64,000 nt of DNA, taken from Acidobacteriaceae bacterium. Lineage in GTDB: Bacteria; Acidobacteriota; Terriglobia; Terriglobales; Acidobacteriaceae. The DNA lies in NCBI GenBank assembly GCA_003134855.1, contig PLCS01000008.1:496001-560000 (forward strand). Reading direction: 5' to 3'. Every line of letters begins with the position of its first letter. Positions within the stretch are counted from its first letter, which is position 1. The position numbers and the translations under genes are program-made. This document shows positions 62,482 through 64,000 of this stretch, piece by piece. Under the pieces are notes generated by a model. The model ran no database searches, was not told where the DNA came from, and saw only the letters and a program-made list of their open reading frames with translations.

Positions 62482-64000
62482 ATGAAATTAACGAAATTCA
62501 ACACGAAAGAAAACGGAATGTTATTAACAAAGAGATGGATATCGGCCGCAGTTATTGTTCTTCTTGCCCTGCAGGCGGCGCAGGTTCTGTTCATCGTGCA
62601 TCGCGAGTCGCTCACCTGGGACGAAGACAACCATATGTTTGCCGGCTACATGATGTGGAAGACCGGCGACTACGGCCTCAACCCCGAGCATCCGCCGCTG
62701 GTCAAGCTGCTGGCCACGCTGCCGCTGCTGGGCGAGAAACTGTGGGTTCCACCGCTGCGGGGACGCGACTTCAAGGCCGAGGCCTATCTGGACGGCCGCG
62801 ACTGGCTGGCGCGCAATGACGGCGCAAGCCAGCGGCTGGTCTTCCGCATGAGGCTCACCGCCGGGCTGCTGGCGCTCGGGCTTTCGCTCGTGATCTTCTT
62901 TGCCGCGCGCGAGTGGTTCGGCACGCCCGCCGCGCTCATCGCGCTCACTCTGGCTACCTTCGACCCCAACCTCCTGGCCCACTCCGCGCTGGTTACCACG
63001 GACATCGGCGTATCGCTCTTCTTTCTGGCCAGCATCTACGCTTTCTATCGCTATGTCAGGCAGCCCTCGCTTCTGCGCCTGCTGCTGACCGGCGTCGTTG
63101 CCGGGCTGCTGCTGGCCACCAAGCACTCCGGAGTTCTGCTGGCGCCCATGCTGCTATTGCTGATCGGCTTTGAGCTACTCGCAGCGCCCAAAGGCACGCG
63201 CGCGCGGCTGGCATTGCGATTGAGCGGCGCCTTTGCGGCAATCGTGGTGATCGGCGTCGTGGTGCTGTGGGCTTTTTATGGCTTCCGCTACGCAGCCCGT
63301 CCGGCGGGCCTCACTCTGAGCACCTCGCTGGCGGAGTATGTCACGCCGCTCAGCCACTTCAATGCCGCGGCTGTGATGGCCATCGCTCACCTGCGCCTGC
63401 TGCCGGAGTCCTATCTGATAGGCCTGGTCGACGTGAAGCGCATGGCGCAGTGGTACCCCACCTTCATCTTCGGCAAGAACTACGCGAGCGGCCAGTGGTG
63501 GTATTTTCCCGTGGTCATCCTCATCAAGACCACCCTCGGATTGCTCGCACTGCTGGCGTTGACGGGCGTTTCCATCCTCTCCGGCTGCCTGCGCAAGGGA
63601 AGGGAACTGGCCTACCTGCTCGTGCCCGGTGCTTTCTATCTAACCGTCGCGATGCTCTCGGGGATGAACATCGGCGCGCGCCACCTGCTGCCGCTCGATG
63701 TCATGGCGGTTATTCTGGCCGGCGCCGGACTGGCCGCACTGGCCGCCTCGGACCGGAGCTGGGCGAGAACCGCAACTTGGGTGGGAGCGGCGCTCGTCCT
63801 TGCGCACATCGCCTCCGCGCTCGCCGTCTTCCCCAACGACATGGCCTACGCCAACGAGGCCTGGGGCGGACCGAAGAACGTTCACAACCTGCTCAGCGAC
63901 GCCAACGTGGATTGGGCTCAGCAGCTCTATCAGGTCAAGGACTGGCAGGATCGCCATCCCGGCGAGGAGTGCTGGTTCGCTTACTTCGCCTATCCGGTCA
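62482..64000 (+). CDS. PMT-like glycosyltransferase (GT39/ArnT type), C-terminus cut by window edge
   Basis: At least 506 residues, open to the window edge. After an N-terminal helix (WISAAVIVLLALQAAQVLF) the first periplasmic loop carries TWDEDNHMFAGYMMW with the acidic D-E pair of PMT/ArnT enzymes. NPEHPPLVKLLA and NLLAHSALVTTDIG are further family sequences, and at least nine helices follow. Such enzymes move sugars from polyprenyl phosphate to proteins, lipids or glycans. ATG 62482 directly follows the family A palindrome; ATG 62518 (MLLTKRWIS) is an equally possible start. The first codons are unusually AT-rich. Confidence 0.88.
   Translation, partial: MKLTKFNTKENGMLLTKRWISAAVIVLLALQAAQVLFIVHRESLTWDEDNHMFAGYMMWKTGDYGLNPEHPPLVKLLATLPLLGEKLWVPPLRGRDFKAEAYLDGRDWLARNDGASQRLVFRMRLTAGLLALGLSLVIFFAAREWFGTPAALIALTLATFDPNLLAHSALVTTDIGVSLFFLASIYAFYRYVRQPSLLRLLLTGVVAGLLLATKHSGVLLAPMLLLLIGFELLAAPKGTRARLALRLSGAFAAIVVIGVVVLWAFYGFRYAARPAGLTLSTSLAEYVTPLSHFNAAAVMAIAHLRLLPESYLIGLVDVKRMAQWYPTFIFGKNYASGQWWYFPVVILIKTTLGLLALLALTGVSILSGCLRKGRELAYLLVPGAFYLTVAMLSGMNIGARHLLPLDVMAVILAGAGLAALAASDRSWARTATWVGAALVLAHIASALAVFPNDMAYANEAWGGPKNVHNLLSDANVDWAQQLYQVKDWQDRHPGEECWFAYFAYPV

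Overview
The window looks like a chromosomal segment of a GC-rich Acidobacteriota genome, probably class Terriglobia. This is inferred from family content: large MacB/FtsX-type permeases of the acidobacterial duplicated kind, a secreted VWFA protein of the acidobacterial type, PEP-CTERM proteins, a DUF1844 protein, a DUF5715-like protein and many dispersed palindromic repeats. No tRNA, rRNA, CRISPR array, prophage or transposase gene was seen. Most genes are housekeeping or cell-envelope genes, and the unusual material lies mainly between and inside genes.

Layout. 1-6.4 kb, minus strand: an export operon of HlyD-type adaptor, ABC ATPase and two large permeases (the second cut by the window edge), preceded by a near-perfect sigma-54 promoter. 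6.5-7.5 kb: YihY/BrkB membrane protein. 7.57-7.84 kb: a 272-bp MITE-like element. 7.9-12.5 kb: a secreted LamG protein and a GH3 beta-glucosidase. 12.6-17.2 kb: an AIM24/TIGR00266 protein, an AI-2E family transporter, a small secreted protein with a hexanucleotide microsatellite, a secreted HExxH protein and a truncated duplicate of its C-terminus. 17.3-21.1 kb: YgfZ, DUF1844, PhnP-like hydrolase and RibF. 21.2-25.6 kb: aconitase and citramalate synthase. 25.9-31.6 kb: MFS transporter, TonB-like protein, DedA-like protein and small membrane proteins. 31.7-37.5 kb: LigA, a small Cys-containing protein, Lgt, a DUF5715-like protein and a YIP1 protein.

37.7-41.6 kb: FabF, AcpP, RmuC and a HIT protein. 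42.1-44.4 kb: ribosomal protein S1 with a long acidic extension and a structured leader. 44.7-46.1 kb: two tandem PEP-CTERM proteins. 46.2-51.4 kb: MtaB, then the IF3/L35/L20 cluster (infC with an ATC start), split by a GH35 beta-galactosidase gene. 51.4-56.5 kb: a secreted prolyl-aminopeptidase-like hydrolase, then pheS, pheT, a ZapB-like gene and zapA. 56.65-56.84 kb: a strong candidate 6S RNA with its own promoter directly downstream of zapA. 56.9-64.0 kb: a degenerate Lgt-like protein, RluD-type pseudouridine synthase, VWFA protein, Hpt, a secreted esterase and an edge-cut PMT-like glycosyltransferase.

The most distinctive theme is repeats. Several palindromic families recur in the window and some copies lie in frame inside genes (mtaB, the HExxH gene, the Lgt-like gene, perhaps ygfZ), resembling the coding-sequence palindromes known from Rickettsia. 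Heptanucleotide tandem repeats of the kind described in filamentous cyanobacteria also occur at five places.
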